Positions 23,111 to 31,321 of a DNA stretch of 36,570 nt are shown piece after piece. A program made the translations under genes and the position numbers. Location of the stretch: NCBI GenBank assembly GCA_021826505.1, contig JAKAZV010000012.1, positions 1 through 36,570 of the forward strand, in the 5' to 3' direction. Numbering within the stretch: position 1 is the stretch's first letter; each line of letters starts with the position of its first letter. Origin of the DNA: Acidobacteriota bacterium (GTDB taxonomy: Bacteria; Acidobacteriota; Terriglobia; Terriglobales; SCQP01). The notes under the pieces were generated by a model that was given only the letters and a program-made list of their open reading frames with translations, was not told where the DNA came from and did not search any database.

Positions 23111-26100
23111 TTAGAAGTGTAAATTCGCCGAGAACTGAATCAACCGCGGCGAGGCATCACCGCCCAGGAAAGAGCCCAGGATGCTCGTCGGAGCGCTGAC
23201 CGCGGATGTCAGCAAGCCAAAGTTGCTTGGCTGGTTCAAGTTGTGGCCAGGCAAGTAAAAATTGGGATGGTTGAAGAGATTAAAGGCGGAAAATCCGAAG
23301 CCCAACCGGGGGCCATTTTCTCCCGTCAAAGCAAAACTCTTCTTCAATGTCAAATCCGTATCGAAATAATTCGGACCATGATACTGATTCCGCATCTGGT
23401 TGCCAAAGAAATTCTGCGATCCCGCGGGTGTAAACATCGCAGCCGTTAGACATGGCGTGTTAACCGCGCTGGCAGTACAGTTCACCGACCCCGAGACAGG
23501 ATTGGCAAATACCGTACCGCCATAATTCGTCCCGGAAATCAGATTAGTGGCTGCTGAGTTAATCACGGTAAAGGGGAAGCCGGTATGGTAGAAAACCGTG
23601 CCTGCGACCGTCCATCCGCCAATCGCATCGTTGAGCAAGGCATCGCGGGAGGAAATGGGCAGCCGGTAGACATAGTTGGCATTGAATACGTGCCGCAGAT
23701 CATAATCGGAATTCCCGTAGTTGGCATTGGGGTTAAACGGATTCTGAGGATTTCCGTAGCTGGCATTGGTAGTGAATGGCAGATCGCCGCCATTGGAGAC
23801 CATATCCAGCGCATGGCTGTAGGTATAATTGGCGGTAATTTCTCCGCCGTTAAACCGGTACTGCACTGAAGTCGCCAGTCCGTTATAGTTGGAGCGCCCA
23901 ATGCTCTCCGCCTGGGTGACACCGGAAAATCTGGAATCGGCCGGCGCGGAGGGCAATCCGACAAAGCAGCTGCCGGGACAGAATGCATTCAAGCCGTTAT
24001 TCAGGAACAATTCGTTCATGCCGCGGTTGCCGACATAATTCAAGGTCAATGCCAGGTTGTCCGTGAACTGGTGCTCCACCGCCAGGTTCCATTCCTGATA
24101 CATCGGAATTTTCACCTGGGCATCCGTGGTGGTAAATCCAGGCGGGCTGAACAGAGGATCAGCTGCCGCAATTTGCGCCGCGGTCTGTCCCGCCGCAAAC
24201 CCTTTTTGAAAACCAGCATTGGCCGCGGCCGCATCCGCGAAAAGATTGGATGTTTCTCCGGGTGAAATGTTATCGAAAGCTGGAACGAATGTCGGATCAT
24301 ACGGCGGATTCTGTGAAAGGTTATCCACTAATCCCGCGGGAAAAGCATCATAAAATAGTCCATATCCGCCCCGCAGCACCGTGTTATGCCCGAATGGCCG
24401 GTACGTGAAGCCAAATCGTGGCTGCCAGAGCAGTGACTGCTCGGTCGGGAATGCTTGATGCAGGCCGGATACGATCGTCTGGTTGTAAGGAATATTGGGG
24501 TTGTGATTGATGGATCCGAAGGGGCCGGAGAAATTCGCGAAGCAATTATGCTGACAGACCGGGTTGGAATTATGGTCAAATCGCAGTGCGATAGTCACCT
24601 TGAAATTCGGCTGCATCTGCCAGTCATCTTCAATGTAGGCGCCCAATTGATAATCCGCGATGGGTTCCGTCAGACTTTGTGGAAAACTCATTTGTAATAT
24701 GCTGAGATTGCCGGAAGCTCCGGTAACCGGATCGGTTCCACCGTTATAGAGCGCGTCCAAGGTGAAGGGAATCAGCAAACCGCTGGAGAAAAACCCATAA
24801 TCCTGGTCGCTCACATCATAGCGCCGGAAATTGATCCCGGTTTTCAGGGTCTGATTGCCATACGTTTTGGACAAATCGTCAATCATCTGAAATTGGGTGA
24901 CGTTGCGCCCTTGCGGCCAGATATAATTTTCACCGCCCAGATTGCTTAAAGATCCATCTCCCATTAATAAAGTCGTGGGAAATGCTGCCAGAGTTTGGGC
25001 CGGATTCAAATTATTAAAAATGGCGGAATACCATTGATCCGTAAATTCCAGATTGTTGATCGTGGTGGAATTAAACACATGATTCCAGCTCAACTGGCCC
25101 TGATATTCCGGTTGAACGCTGGTGGCGTTGAACAGCGAATTGATCGGATCGGTGTACGTGGCTTGAGTGCCGTGATCCGTCTGGAAACGGAAAAATACGT
25201 GGTCGTTATCGCTTACGTTCTGATCAACCCGAACCGCGAGCAGATATTCATGCGTGAAATTCCCCGCCGTGGACCTGAAGGTTAAAGTGCAAGGCACTGT
25301 AGTACCCAAACCACCACTTCCGGTAAATGATGCTCCTCCAGCAGCACTGCAAGTAGCCGCTGGGCTATTCGCCGCCACCGCGCCACTGGCGCCGGGAGCT
25401 GCGTTGTAAAGAGAAAACATGTTCTTATAAAACGGAATCGACTTGGTCAATCCCAGGGTGGTCAGATTCGCTAATGTGTCGCTTTCGAACAGCGGCGATG
25501 GAATAAATGCCTGCTGGCTGGTGGGAATGACCACCCGCAGGCCTTCATAATCCACAAAGAAAAAGGTCTTATTGTGGAAAATCGGTCCGCCAAGGTCCGC
25601 TGCCCATTGATTCGCGTTATCAAAGGGCCGTTTCACCCCGGCCGCATTATTGAAGAAATCATTGGCGTTCATGGCGCGGCCATTCCATTCCCAGGTGGCA
25701 TCGCCATGAAATCGATTGCCACCGGATTTGGTCACATAGTTGACCGTGGCGCCGGCCAACTGTCCATATTGCCCCGAATAGCCGTTATTGGTGACGGTGG
25801 CCGAGGCAATCTCGTTTTGCCCGAGTGTCAGGTTCGTGGCGCCGGAGTTGTTCAGGTTAAGAAATGGATCATTATCGTTCTGGCCATCGAGCGTGAATAA
25901 ATTGGAAGTTGCAGGCAGCCCGTAGGTCGAAAAATTGCCATAACCCATCTCCGTATTCATAACCGCGCCGGGAGATGTCTGCGCAATATCCGTGATGTCA
26001 TTGCCGGGATTCGGCAAATTCTGGATCTGCTGCTCGGTAAAATGCGTGGAGACGTTGGCGGATGAGGTTTGCAGCAATGGCGTGCTGCCGGTCACATTCA

Positions 26101-26458
26101 CCACTTGCGTCGCAGATCCGAGTTGCAGACTGAAGGGAGCCGACGTGGTGCCGTCGAGCACGACATTGACAACCTGGGCCGAGGTCTTGAAGCCTTTGGC
26201 CGTCACCGTGACCTTAAATTGTCCCGGTGCCAGCAGCGGAAAGTTATATCTGCCCTGGGCATCGGTGGTGCGGGTTGCCGTGGTTCCCTGGGACAGACTC
26301 AACAGGGTTACCGTGGCGCCCGGCACGGCCGCGCCCGATGGATCGGTCACCGCGCCGCTCACTGCGCCAGTGGTAAATGACTGTGCCAGCAATGCGGCCG
26401 ACAGACCTGCAATAGCAAAAACCGCGAAGAGAATTTGGCGAATTTTCATAAAATTCAT
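23111..26458 (-). CDS. Oar-type TonB-dependent receptor with carboxypeptidase-regulatory-like domain
   Basis: This is a large outer-membrane beta-barrel protein (about 1,115 residues). It starts with a signal peptide ('MKIRQILFAVFAIAGLSAALLAQ'), then a CarboxypepD_reg-like domain ('GAVSGAVTDPSGAAVPGATVTL', about 30-110), a plug ('LPNPGNDITDIAQTSPGAV') and a long barrel rich in aromatic and Asn residues. It ends in a terminal aromatic ('SANLHF'), the usual barrel-assembly signal. Such receptors are greatly expanded in acidobacteria and are thought to import glycans or large substrates, but the ligand here is unknown. Base composition is more A/T-rich than the neighbours. The ORF-track GTG at 26491 is unlikely; ATGs at 26458 and 26449 precede the signal peptide. 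It has its own terminator and probably its own promoter. Confidence 0.93.
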   Translation of the reverse strand: MNFMKIRQILFAVFAIAGLSAALLAQSFTTGAVSGAVTDPSGAAVPGATVTLLSLSQGTTATRTTDAQGRYNFPLLAPGQFKVTVTAKGFKTSAQVVNVVLDGTTSAPFSLQLGSATQVVNVTGSTPLLQTSSANVSTHFTEQQIQNLPNPGNDITDIAQTSPGAVMNTEMGYGNFSTYGLPATSNLFTLDGQNDNDPFLNLNNSGATNLTLGQNEIASATVTNNGYSGQYGQLAGATVNYVTKSGGNRFHGDATWEWNGRAMNANDFFNNAAGVKRPFDNANQWAADLGGPIFHNKTFFFVDYEGLRVVIPTSQQAFIPSPLFESDTLANLTTLGLTKSIPFYKNMFSLYNAAPGASGAVAANSPAATCSAAGGASFTGSGGLGTTVPCTLTFRSTAGNFTHEYLLAVRVDQNVSDNDHVFFRFQTDHGTQATYTDPINSLFNATSVQPEYQGQLSWNHVFNSTTINNLEFTDQWYSAIFNNLNPAQTLAAFPTTLLMGDGSLSNLGGENYIWPQGRNVTQFQMIDDLSKTYGNQTLKTGINFRRYDVSDQDYGFFSSGLLIPFTLDALYNGGTDPVTGASGNLSILQMSFPQSLTEPIADYQLGAYIEDDWQMQPNFKVTIALRFDHNSNPVCQHNCFANFSGPFGSINHNPNIPYNQTIVSGLHQAFPTEQSLLWQPRFGFTYRPFGHNTVLRGGYGLFYDAFPAGLVDNLSQNPPYDPTFVPAFDNISPGETSNLFADAAAANAGFQKGFAAGQTAAQIAAADPLFSPPGFTTTDAQVKIPMYQEWNLAVEHQFTDNLALTLNYVGNRGMNELFLNNGLNAFCPGSCFVGLPSAPADSRFSGVTQAESIGRSNYNGLATSVQYRFNGGEITANYTYSHALDMVSNGGDLPFTTNASYGNPQNPFNPNANYGNSDYDLRHVFNANYVYRLPISSRDALLNDAIGGWTVAGTVFYHTGFPFTVINSAATNLISGTNYGGTVFANPVSGSVNCTASAVNTPCLTAAMFTPAGSQNFFGNQMRNQYHGPNYFDTDLTLKKSFALTGENGPRLGFGFSAFNLFNHPNFYLPGHNLNQPSNFGLLTSAVSAPTSILGSFLGGDASPRLIQFSANLHF

Positions 26459-26604
26459 GTTCCTCAGCGAACTTTTGATCTCGATTTGCACTCAAACGAA
26501 TCAGTTGAGTCTTGCTCTGCCTGAAACCTGGGCATTATCGCGTCTCTCGTGGACGCATCTGTGCGAATAAATGAAACGAATGTATGGGCACGTTTTAAGC
26601 CAAA

Positions 26605-26636
26605 GTTTATTGTATAAATAAACCGTTTATAATCAA
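26605..26636 (-). promoter_or_regulatory. Candidate promoter and dyad upstream of the TonB-dependent receptor
   Basis: In the A/T-rich 290-base gap, the minus strand has TTGATT (26631-26636), 16 bases, and TACAAT (26609-26614). The dyad GTTTATT-N5-AATAAAC (26605-26623) covers the -10, a possible operator. A second dyad, CAAAATA-tgg-TATTTTG, lies upstream at 26712-26728. The rest of the gap shows no gene. Confidence 0.4.
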
Positions 26637-26750
26637 TTACATATGAAGAAAATTATGAAAATTTTACAGCCCGTAAATCCAATTTCGTGTATTTAACCCG
26701 CCATGACAATTCAAAATATGGTATTTTGTATTTCCGGATGAATCCGTAAT

Positions 26751-29003
26751 TCATCGGAAATCAACGGAAATCATCAGCGCTTCGCCCTGCACCTCGATCA
26801 CATTACAAAAAGTCCGATTGCCGCGCCGGCTGAACTCCAGACTCACCTGCGAGGCGCCAATGCGCAGATTGCGCAGCCGCAGCCAGTCTAGCCATGCGGG
26901 CAGACGGGGATTGAAAATATGCAGCTCGCGCCGGGGTGCGTTGGGCCGCAGTCCAAGCATGGCCTGCAATAGCATGAACCAGGCGCCCGAGGCCCACGCC
27001 TGTGGTGAACAGGCAACTGGATAATTCACCGGCGCGTCCCACTCGCGCCGCGCAACTCCCACAAATAACTCCGGCAATCGCAGGTCGCGAAAATGTGCCG
27101 CGGCCTGGTATAGACCTGTGAAGATCCGCTCGCTGGCTTCACTATGGCCGTAGAGCGCCAGACCCAGCCCGAGCAGCGCGTTATCGTGTGGCCAGACCGA
27201 CCCCCGGTGATAGCTTAATGGATTAAATACCGGCTCCGAAGCGGCCAGCGTCCGCACGCCCCAGCCGCTGAACATATCTTCGCGCATCAGGCGTTGGGCC
27301 ACCAGTGCCGCCCGCTCCGGCGCCACAATCCGGCTCCAGAGTAAATGGCCGGGGTTCGAAGTAATGACTGCCACGGGTTGCCGCTCTCCGACCGGATCAA
27401 ATTTCGTCCCATGGCCCTGGGTGTTTGTTTTTTCCTGGGTCCGCCCCGCCAGCGCCAGGGCGTAAAAATTTTCCTCCGCCAGCCAGAATGTCCGTTCAAA
27501 CTTTTCCGCCAGTTTTCGCGCGTCCTGTTCGACCCGGTCCGCTTCGGCAGATTCGCCTAAATGCCGCAGCAGCCTCGCCCAGCGGAAGCGGGCATCGTAG
27601 GCATAGCCCTGCACCTCGCACAGCGCCACTGGAGCTGTCGCCAGCGCGCCATCGCGATACAGAATCGCGTCCCAGGAATCTTTCCATCCCTGGTTTGCCA
27701 GACCGCGCTCGGACTGCTTCCGGTAATCGAGAAATCCATCGCCGTCCGTGTCACCATAGGTTTCCACCCACTGCAGCGCTTTGCGTCCAGCCGGCAGCAG
27801 TTCATGTAAAAGTTGCTGGTCGCCGGTCCATTGATACCACTCGCTCAGGGCGACGAGAAAAAGCGGCGTGCTGTCTATCGAGCCATAATAAGGATCAAAC
27901 GGCATTTCCCCGGCCCGCGTCATTTCCCCTTCGCGCATTTCGTGGAGAATTTTTCCCGGCTCTTCGTCCCGCCGCGCATCGAGCTTTTTACCCTGATGCC
28001 GGGCCAGATAGCGTAGCGTGTCGGCCGCCAGCGCGGGATCGAGCGGCAGCGTCTGCAGGCTGGCGATCAGCGAATCGCGGCCAAAGGGCGTGGCAAACCA
28101 GGGAATGCCGGCGGCAATGGCGTGGCCGCGGACAGTTTCGCCGTCGCCGAATGGAATGCGTAAGGCGTAAAAATCGCTGGATGCAGTGGCCAGACAGGTA
28201 TTGAATACATCGTCGGAGGACTCAAATACCGTAGCTTGCCGGCTCCAGGCCTGTAAGGCGGTCTGCCGAAATTTGGCCACGGCATCAAAGCCCCGCCGCT
28301 GGATCCGGTGAGCGTCATCGCCGGCTTGCGGTGCGATCCGCACTTCCAGCATCCAGACTTGCCGGGGCGAAAGTTTCACATGAAAGCAGGCCCGGCGGAG
28401 GCTGAGTTCGTCCGGCGCGGGCGTGAACTCGACTGCCGTCTGGCGATCGAGTTGATCCAGGCCGTGATACCGGAACACCACGGAAGATGCCGAGCATCCG
28501 GGATTTGCATAGCTGCCGCGGCGCTCACGCCGCAGTCCGCGCACCTCAAACACATCGGCGAAATCGGCGGCGAACCATAACTCCAGTTCCAATTCCGCGG
28601 AATGAAGATGGTAATTTTCCAGCCTCAGCCGGTCAAACAATCCGTCGTCCAGCACTTGCTCGCGGCGGATATGCACGGTATTTTCCGGCAGCTCGAACGA
28701 GTCGCGGTTCATCGCGGCGGGGGTGGTAAGCTCGATCTGTGCCAGCTGATTGGCGCGCACGCTGGCCGAAAGCACCACCGCGCGATGTTGGTTCACGCGC
28801 AGTTCATAGTGGCTTAAAAAGCGCGTGTCCTGAAAAAACAGGCCTACATCCGCCGCCCCCGGCGGCGTGATATCTCCGGCCAGCGTGCTGGCCAGAAAAA
28901 TTTTCCCGTCCAGCAGAGTGAGATTGTTAATGCGGCGCGGTTCGGACTGGAATTCACCCGGCTCGGCAGCATGGGAAACCGGCAATATGGCTGGAGGGGG
29001 CAT
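26751..29003 (-). CDS. Glycogen-debranching-like glycoside hydrolase (amylo-alpha-1,6-glucosidase type)
   Basis: The 750-residue protein has an N-terminal beta-sandwich of the 'N-terminal glycogen debranching enzyme' type (about 20-240: 'LLDGKIFLAS', 'GLFFQDTRFLSHYEL'). An (alpha/alpha)6-barrel catalytic domain follows: 'GIPWFATPFGRDSLIASLQTLPLD', 'YYGSIDSTPLFLVALSEWYQWTGD', 'RGLANQGWKDSWDAI', 'YHRGSVWPHDNALLGLGLALYG'. This is the COG3408 layout. The conserved acidic residues of the barrel are present, but the substrate (glycogen, trehalose-like or another alpha-glucoside) cannot be fixed from sequence. No signal peptide is seen, so it is probably cytoplasmic. It follows the GT4 gene by 11 bases and is likely co-transcribed. 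Confidence 0.88.
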   Translation of the reverse strand: MPPPAILPVSHAAEPGEFQSEPRRINNLTLLDGKIFLASTLAGDITPPGAADVGLFFQDTRFLSHYELRVNQHRAVVLSASVRANQLAQIELTTPAAMNRDSFELPENTVHIRREQVLDDGLFDRLRLENYHLHSAELELELWFAADFADVFEVRGLRRERRGSYANPGCSASSVVFRYHGLDQLDRQTAVEFTPAPDELSLRRACFHVKLSPRQVWMLEVRIAPQAGDDAHRIQRRGFDAVAKFRQTALQAWSRQATVFESSDDVFNTCLATASSDFYALRIPFGDGETVRGHAIAAGIPWFATPFGRDSLIASLQTLPLDPALAADTLRYLARHQGKKLDARRDEEPGKILHEMREGEMTRAGEMPFDPYYGSIDSTPLFLVALSEWYQWTGDQQLLHELLPAGRKALQWVETYGDTDGDGFLDYRKQSERGLANQGWKDSWDAILYRDGALATAPVALCEVQGYAYDARFRWARLLRHLGESAEADRVEQDARKLAEKFERTFWLAEENFYALALAGRTQEKTNTQGHGTKFDPVGERQPVAVITSNPGHLLWSRIVAPERAALVAQRLMREDMFSGWGVRTLAASEPVFNPLSYHRGSVWPHDNALLGLGLALYGHSEASERIFTGLYQAAAHFRDLRLPELFVGVARREWDAPVNYPVACSPQAWASGAWFMLLQAMLGLRPNAPRRELHIFNPRLPAWLDWLRLRNLRIGASQVSLEFSRRGNRTFCNVIEVQGEALMISVDFR

Positions 29004-29014
29004 GCAAGGCTGGC

Positions 29015-30118
29015 TCAGGCGGCCACGGGGGTTACAGCGCCGGTTTGACGCAGAGGCTGGGCGGCGTTGGCCGGGGAAGATTTGCGATTTGCTAGTTGAC
29101 GAGCATACAAGGATGCATAGCGGCGGGCCATTTGACGATAATCAAAACGTTCCTCGACCCAGCGGCGGCAGCATGCCGCATCGGGCAACGGCCCCTGGGC
29201 CCGGCGAGCCATTTCCTCTACCGTGCCGCACAGCCAGCCCGAAATTCCCTGTCCCACCACCTCCGGCGCCGACCCGCGCGCAAAGGCCAGCACCGGCGCG
29301 CCACAGGCCATCGCCTCAATCATCACCAAACCAAAAGGTTCTTCCCATTGGATCGGAAACAGCAGCGCCCGCGCCCGGCCCAGAACCTCATTCTTGCCTT
29401 TCAAGTCCAGCTCCCCGGCATATTGAATCTTGCGTCCATCCACCCGCGGGCGAATCCGGGTCTCCCAGTAGTCTTGAAAAATGGGTTGAATCTCTCCCGC
29501 CAGCAACAGCGGAATTCCACTCAGCAGCGCGGCGTCGATTGCCTGTTCAACTCCTTTGATCGGCGCAATGCGCCCTAAAAACACCAGATATTCCCGTGCG
29601 CCATTGCCTTTTTGGTATTGCGTAAGATCCAGGCCATGATGAATCGCCTCCATCCGCGGCAGCCCGGCATAGCCGGTTTTCACCTGGGCCGCGCTGATGC
29701 CGTTAAAGACAACCTCGGGAAAATGCGCGTAATACATCGCCAGACCGGGATCGAAGGGATGATGCAGGGTATAGACGAAGGGCGGCATGCCGGCAAAACG
29801 GGAAAAAGCCAGGCCGGGCGCGTTCTGCAAATGGATCAGCTCGCAACTGCCGGCCGCATCAGAGCAGGCCCAGCTCGAATGGTTCAGGTCCTTCAGGCTG
29901 GCGTGCGGTTCGGTGGCCAACGGCCATTCGCCGCGCGGAAAAAGCCACCGTATCTCAATGCCCGGCAGATGCGACTCCCCATTGGCATAGATCACCGGCT
30001 CCAGTCCACAATCTTTCAATCCCAGAGCCAGATTGGTCAGAAAAAGTTCCGTGCCCCCATAGCGTGGAGGTGGAACCGGAATAAATGGAGGTGCGACGAG
30101 GGCTATGCGCATACCCAT
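29015..30118 (-). CDS. Glycosyltransferase family 4
   Basis: A GT-B fold glycosyltransferase of 367 residues. The N-terminus 'MRIALVAPPFIPVPPPRYGGTELFLTNLALGL' is the GT4 acceptor domain with the glycine-rich loop. The C-terminal domain has 'LVFLGRIAPIKGVEQAIDAA' and the EX7E-type motif 'EEPFGLVMIEAMACGAPVLAF' for the nucleotide-sugar donor. No membrane segment is present. The donor and acceptor are unknown. Its tight pairing with the debranching-type hydrolase suggests that both act on one cytoplasmic alpha-glucan or glucoside, as inference. The start is ATG 30118 or the ATG six bases on (30112). Confidence 0.88.
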   Translation of the reverse strand: MGMRIALVAPPFIPVPPPRYGGTELFLTNLALGLKDCGLEPVIYANGESHLPGIEIRWLFPRGEWPLATEPHASLKDLNHSSWACSDAAGSCELIHLQNAPGLAFSRFAGMPPFVYTLHHPFDPGLAMYYAHFPEVVFNGISAAQVKTGYAGLPRMEAIHHGLDLTQYQKGNGAREYLVFLGRIAPIKGVEQAIDAALLSGIPLLLAGEIQPIFQDYWETRIRPRVDGRKIQYAGELDLKGKNEVLGRARALLFPIQWEEPFGLVMIEAMACGAPVLAFARGSAPEVVGQGISGWLCGTVEEMARRAQGPLPDAACCRRWVEERFDYRQMARRYASLYARQLANRKSSPANAAQPLRQTGAVTPVAA

Positions 30119-30189
30119 GCATCGGGCCGGCTTGAACCGCCCCAGACCAGAATTTTTTCTCAGGTAGTTATATGGACGCCGCGCCCCCT

Positions 30190-30236
30190 CTTTCGGCTGC
30201 TTTATGGAAAATTTAAATTCAGAGCAGGGCCGAAAG
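30190..30236. other. Long imperfect hairpin between pseudopilin and GT4 genes
   Basis: CTTTCGG-CTGCT / AGCAG-gg-CCGAAAG gives 12 pairs with a 2-base bulge and a 21-base A/T-rich loop. It lies just after the pseudopilin stop on the minus strand. No T-tract follows, so it is not a clear terminator. It could separate the two transcription units. Confidence 0.35.
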
Positions 30237-30244
30237 GAAATGGC

Positions 30245-30670
30245 TCACCAACTGCTGTACGGCGTGCCTTCCAACGAGGTTTGCTGGCTTCCGCTATGCA
30301 CATCCACAATGCCCGGTTGCTGCTGGCTCAGGCTCATAATCGAATCATCGGTTACCGGCACCCAGGTGGTGGATGAGCGGGTGAAAGGGTCCACCGGCAG
30401 TTGGCGCAGATACCCCGCCGTAACCAGATCTTGCAGCGTCTGCGGCGCGGTTTGTTTATCGAGCGTGTACTGGCCGATCAATGTGCGCATCTGATACAAA
30501 TCATCCCGCAGCACCGCTTCGCGGGCATGAATAATGGTGGTGCGGTAAATGGGCGCGGCGATGGCCAGCAGGATGGTCAAGATGGCGATGACCACCATTA
30601 ATTCCACCAGCGTGAAGCCACGCTCGTCACGCATCCGGATCCGGCGATTCAATTCAGTTAATTGCAGCAT
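30245..30670 (-). CDS. Type II secretion/type IV pilin-like pseudopilin (GspG-like), second copy
   Basis: A prepilin-type N-terminus is complete: basic leader 'RRIRMRDERG', cleavage after Gly, then 'FTLVELMVVIAILTILLAIAAPIY' with Glu at +5. The C-terminal domain is short (about 100 residues) with 'YLRQLPVDPFTRSSTTW' and 'GTPYSSW', as in GspG-like pseudopilins. I start it at ATG 30670 (141 residues); a TTG at 30691 and an ATG at 30634 are alternatives. It closely resembles the adjacent pseudopilin and ends with the same 'GTPY..W' motif, so the pair is a tandem duplication. No other secretion or pilus gene (GspD, GspE, GspF, peptidase) is in the window. Confidence 0.87.
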   Translation of the reverse strand: MLQLTELNRRIRMRDERGFTLVELMVVIAILTILLAIAAPIYRTTIIHAREAVLRDDLYQMRTLIGQYTLDKQTAPQTLQDLVTAGYLRQLPVDPFTRSSTTWVPVTDDSIMSLSQQQPGIVDVHSGSQQTSLEGTPYSSW

Positions 30671-30697
30671 GCAGCAAAATTCCGTCTTCAACCAACT

Positions 30698-31177
30698 TTA
30701 CCAGTCTTTATAGGGTGTGCCGTCGAGGGCAATCCCGTTGCTCCGGGTATAGACATCGAAGACATCCTGTCCGCCCCAACTGCTGGAATGCGGAGAATCT
30801 TGATCCGAGCGCAGCCCCCAATCGTGGGAATCGGTCATCGGATCCCTGGGAATTTTTCGCAGAAAACGCATTCGCTTGCCGTTCACATCCACGCCGCGCA
30901 CCAGAACTTCAAGCGTGGGCGGGTAGCCATCGCTGCCCAGCTTGATGCGGAAGGCCCCGGTATCGGCGGCATTCTTGTAACGATCGATGGCCCGCCGCAT
31001 TTCATGCAAGTCGTGGCGCAGTCGTTTTTCTTTTTCGCGCTTGACCACAACCCGGGTCAAAGGCAGCGCCATGCTGGTTAAAACCAGCAGAATGGCCGTG
31101 GCGACAATCAATTCCACCAAGGTCATGCCCGTGCACTGGCGGCGTGTGCGTGGTTCTTGCAACCCAGGGCAAAGCAT
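30698..31177 (-). CDS. Type II secretion/type IV pilin-like pseudopilin (GspG-like), first copy
   Basis: The prepilin leader ends 'RRQCTG', followed by 'MTLVELIVATAILLVLTSMALPL', with Met at +1 instead of the usual Phe and Glu at +5. The soluble part has 'KEKRLRHDLHEMRRAIDRYKNAAD', 'YPPTLEVLVRGVDV', 'FLRKIPRDPMT' and 'GTPYKDW', the GspG pattern ('FLRKIPxDPxT'). The ATG at 31177 gives 159 residues; the GTG at 31195 is also possible. It likely forms a two-gene operon with the second copy, with a candidate promoter TTGACC-N15-TACAAT at 31207-31233. It would be inserted in the inner membrane and assembled into a pseudopilus or pilus encoded elsewhere. Confidence 0.87.
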   Translation of the reverse strand: MLCPGLQEPRTRRQCTGMTLVELIVATAILLVLTSMALPLTRVVVKREKEKRLRHDLHEMRRAIDRYKNAADTGAFRIKLGSDGYPPTLEVLVRGVDVNGKRMRFLRKIPRDPMTDSHDWGLRSDQDSPHSSSWGGQDVFDVYTRSNGIALDGTPYKDW

Positions 31178-31206
31178 ATTTAATTCCAGCGACACTGCTT
31201 TTTTCT

Positions 31207-31233
31207 ATTGTAGGGCATCTGCCCGCCGGTCAA
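31207..31233 (-). promoter_or_regulatory. Candidate promoter of the pseudopilin pair
   Basis: On the minus strand TTGACC (31228-31233) and TACAAT (31207-31212) are separated by 15 bases, shorter than the ideal 17. The hexamers are good but the spacing lowers confidence. Confidence 0.4.
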
Positions 31234-31321
31234 TGAGCACTGGCGCACATGGACGAGTTTCCCTGCCTCCTCGGCGGCCTTTTTCATTTACCCTGAAAGA
31301 CGGGCTTAACGCCCGTTCCGC

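Noticed and set aside
26737-26755. Terminator of the debranching-type gene (GATGAAT-N5-ATTCATC)
   Set aside because: The stem overlaps the stop codon, is A/T-rich and is not followed by T on the minus strand.
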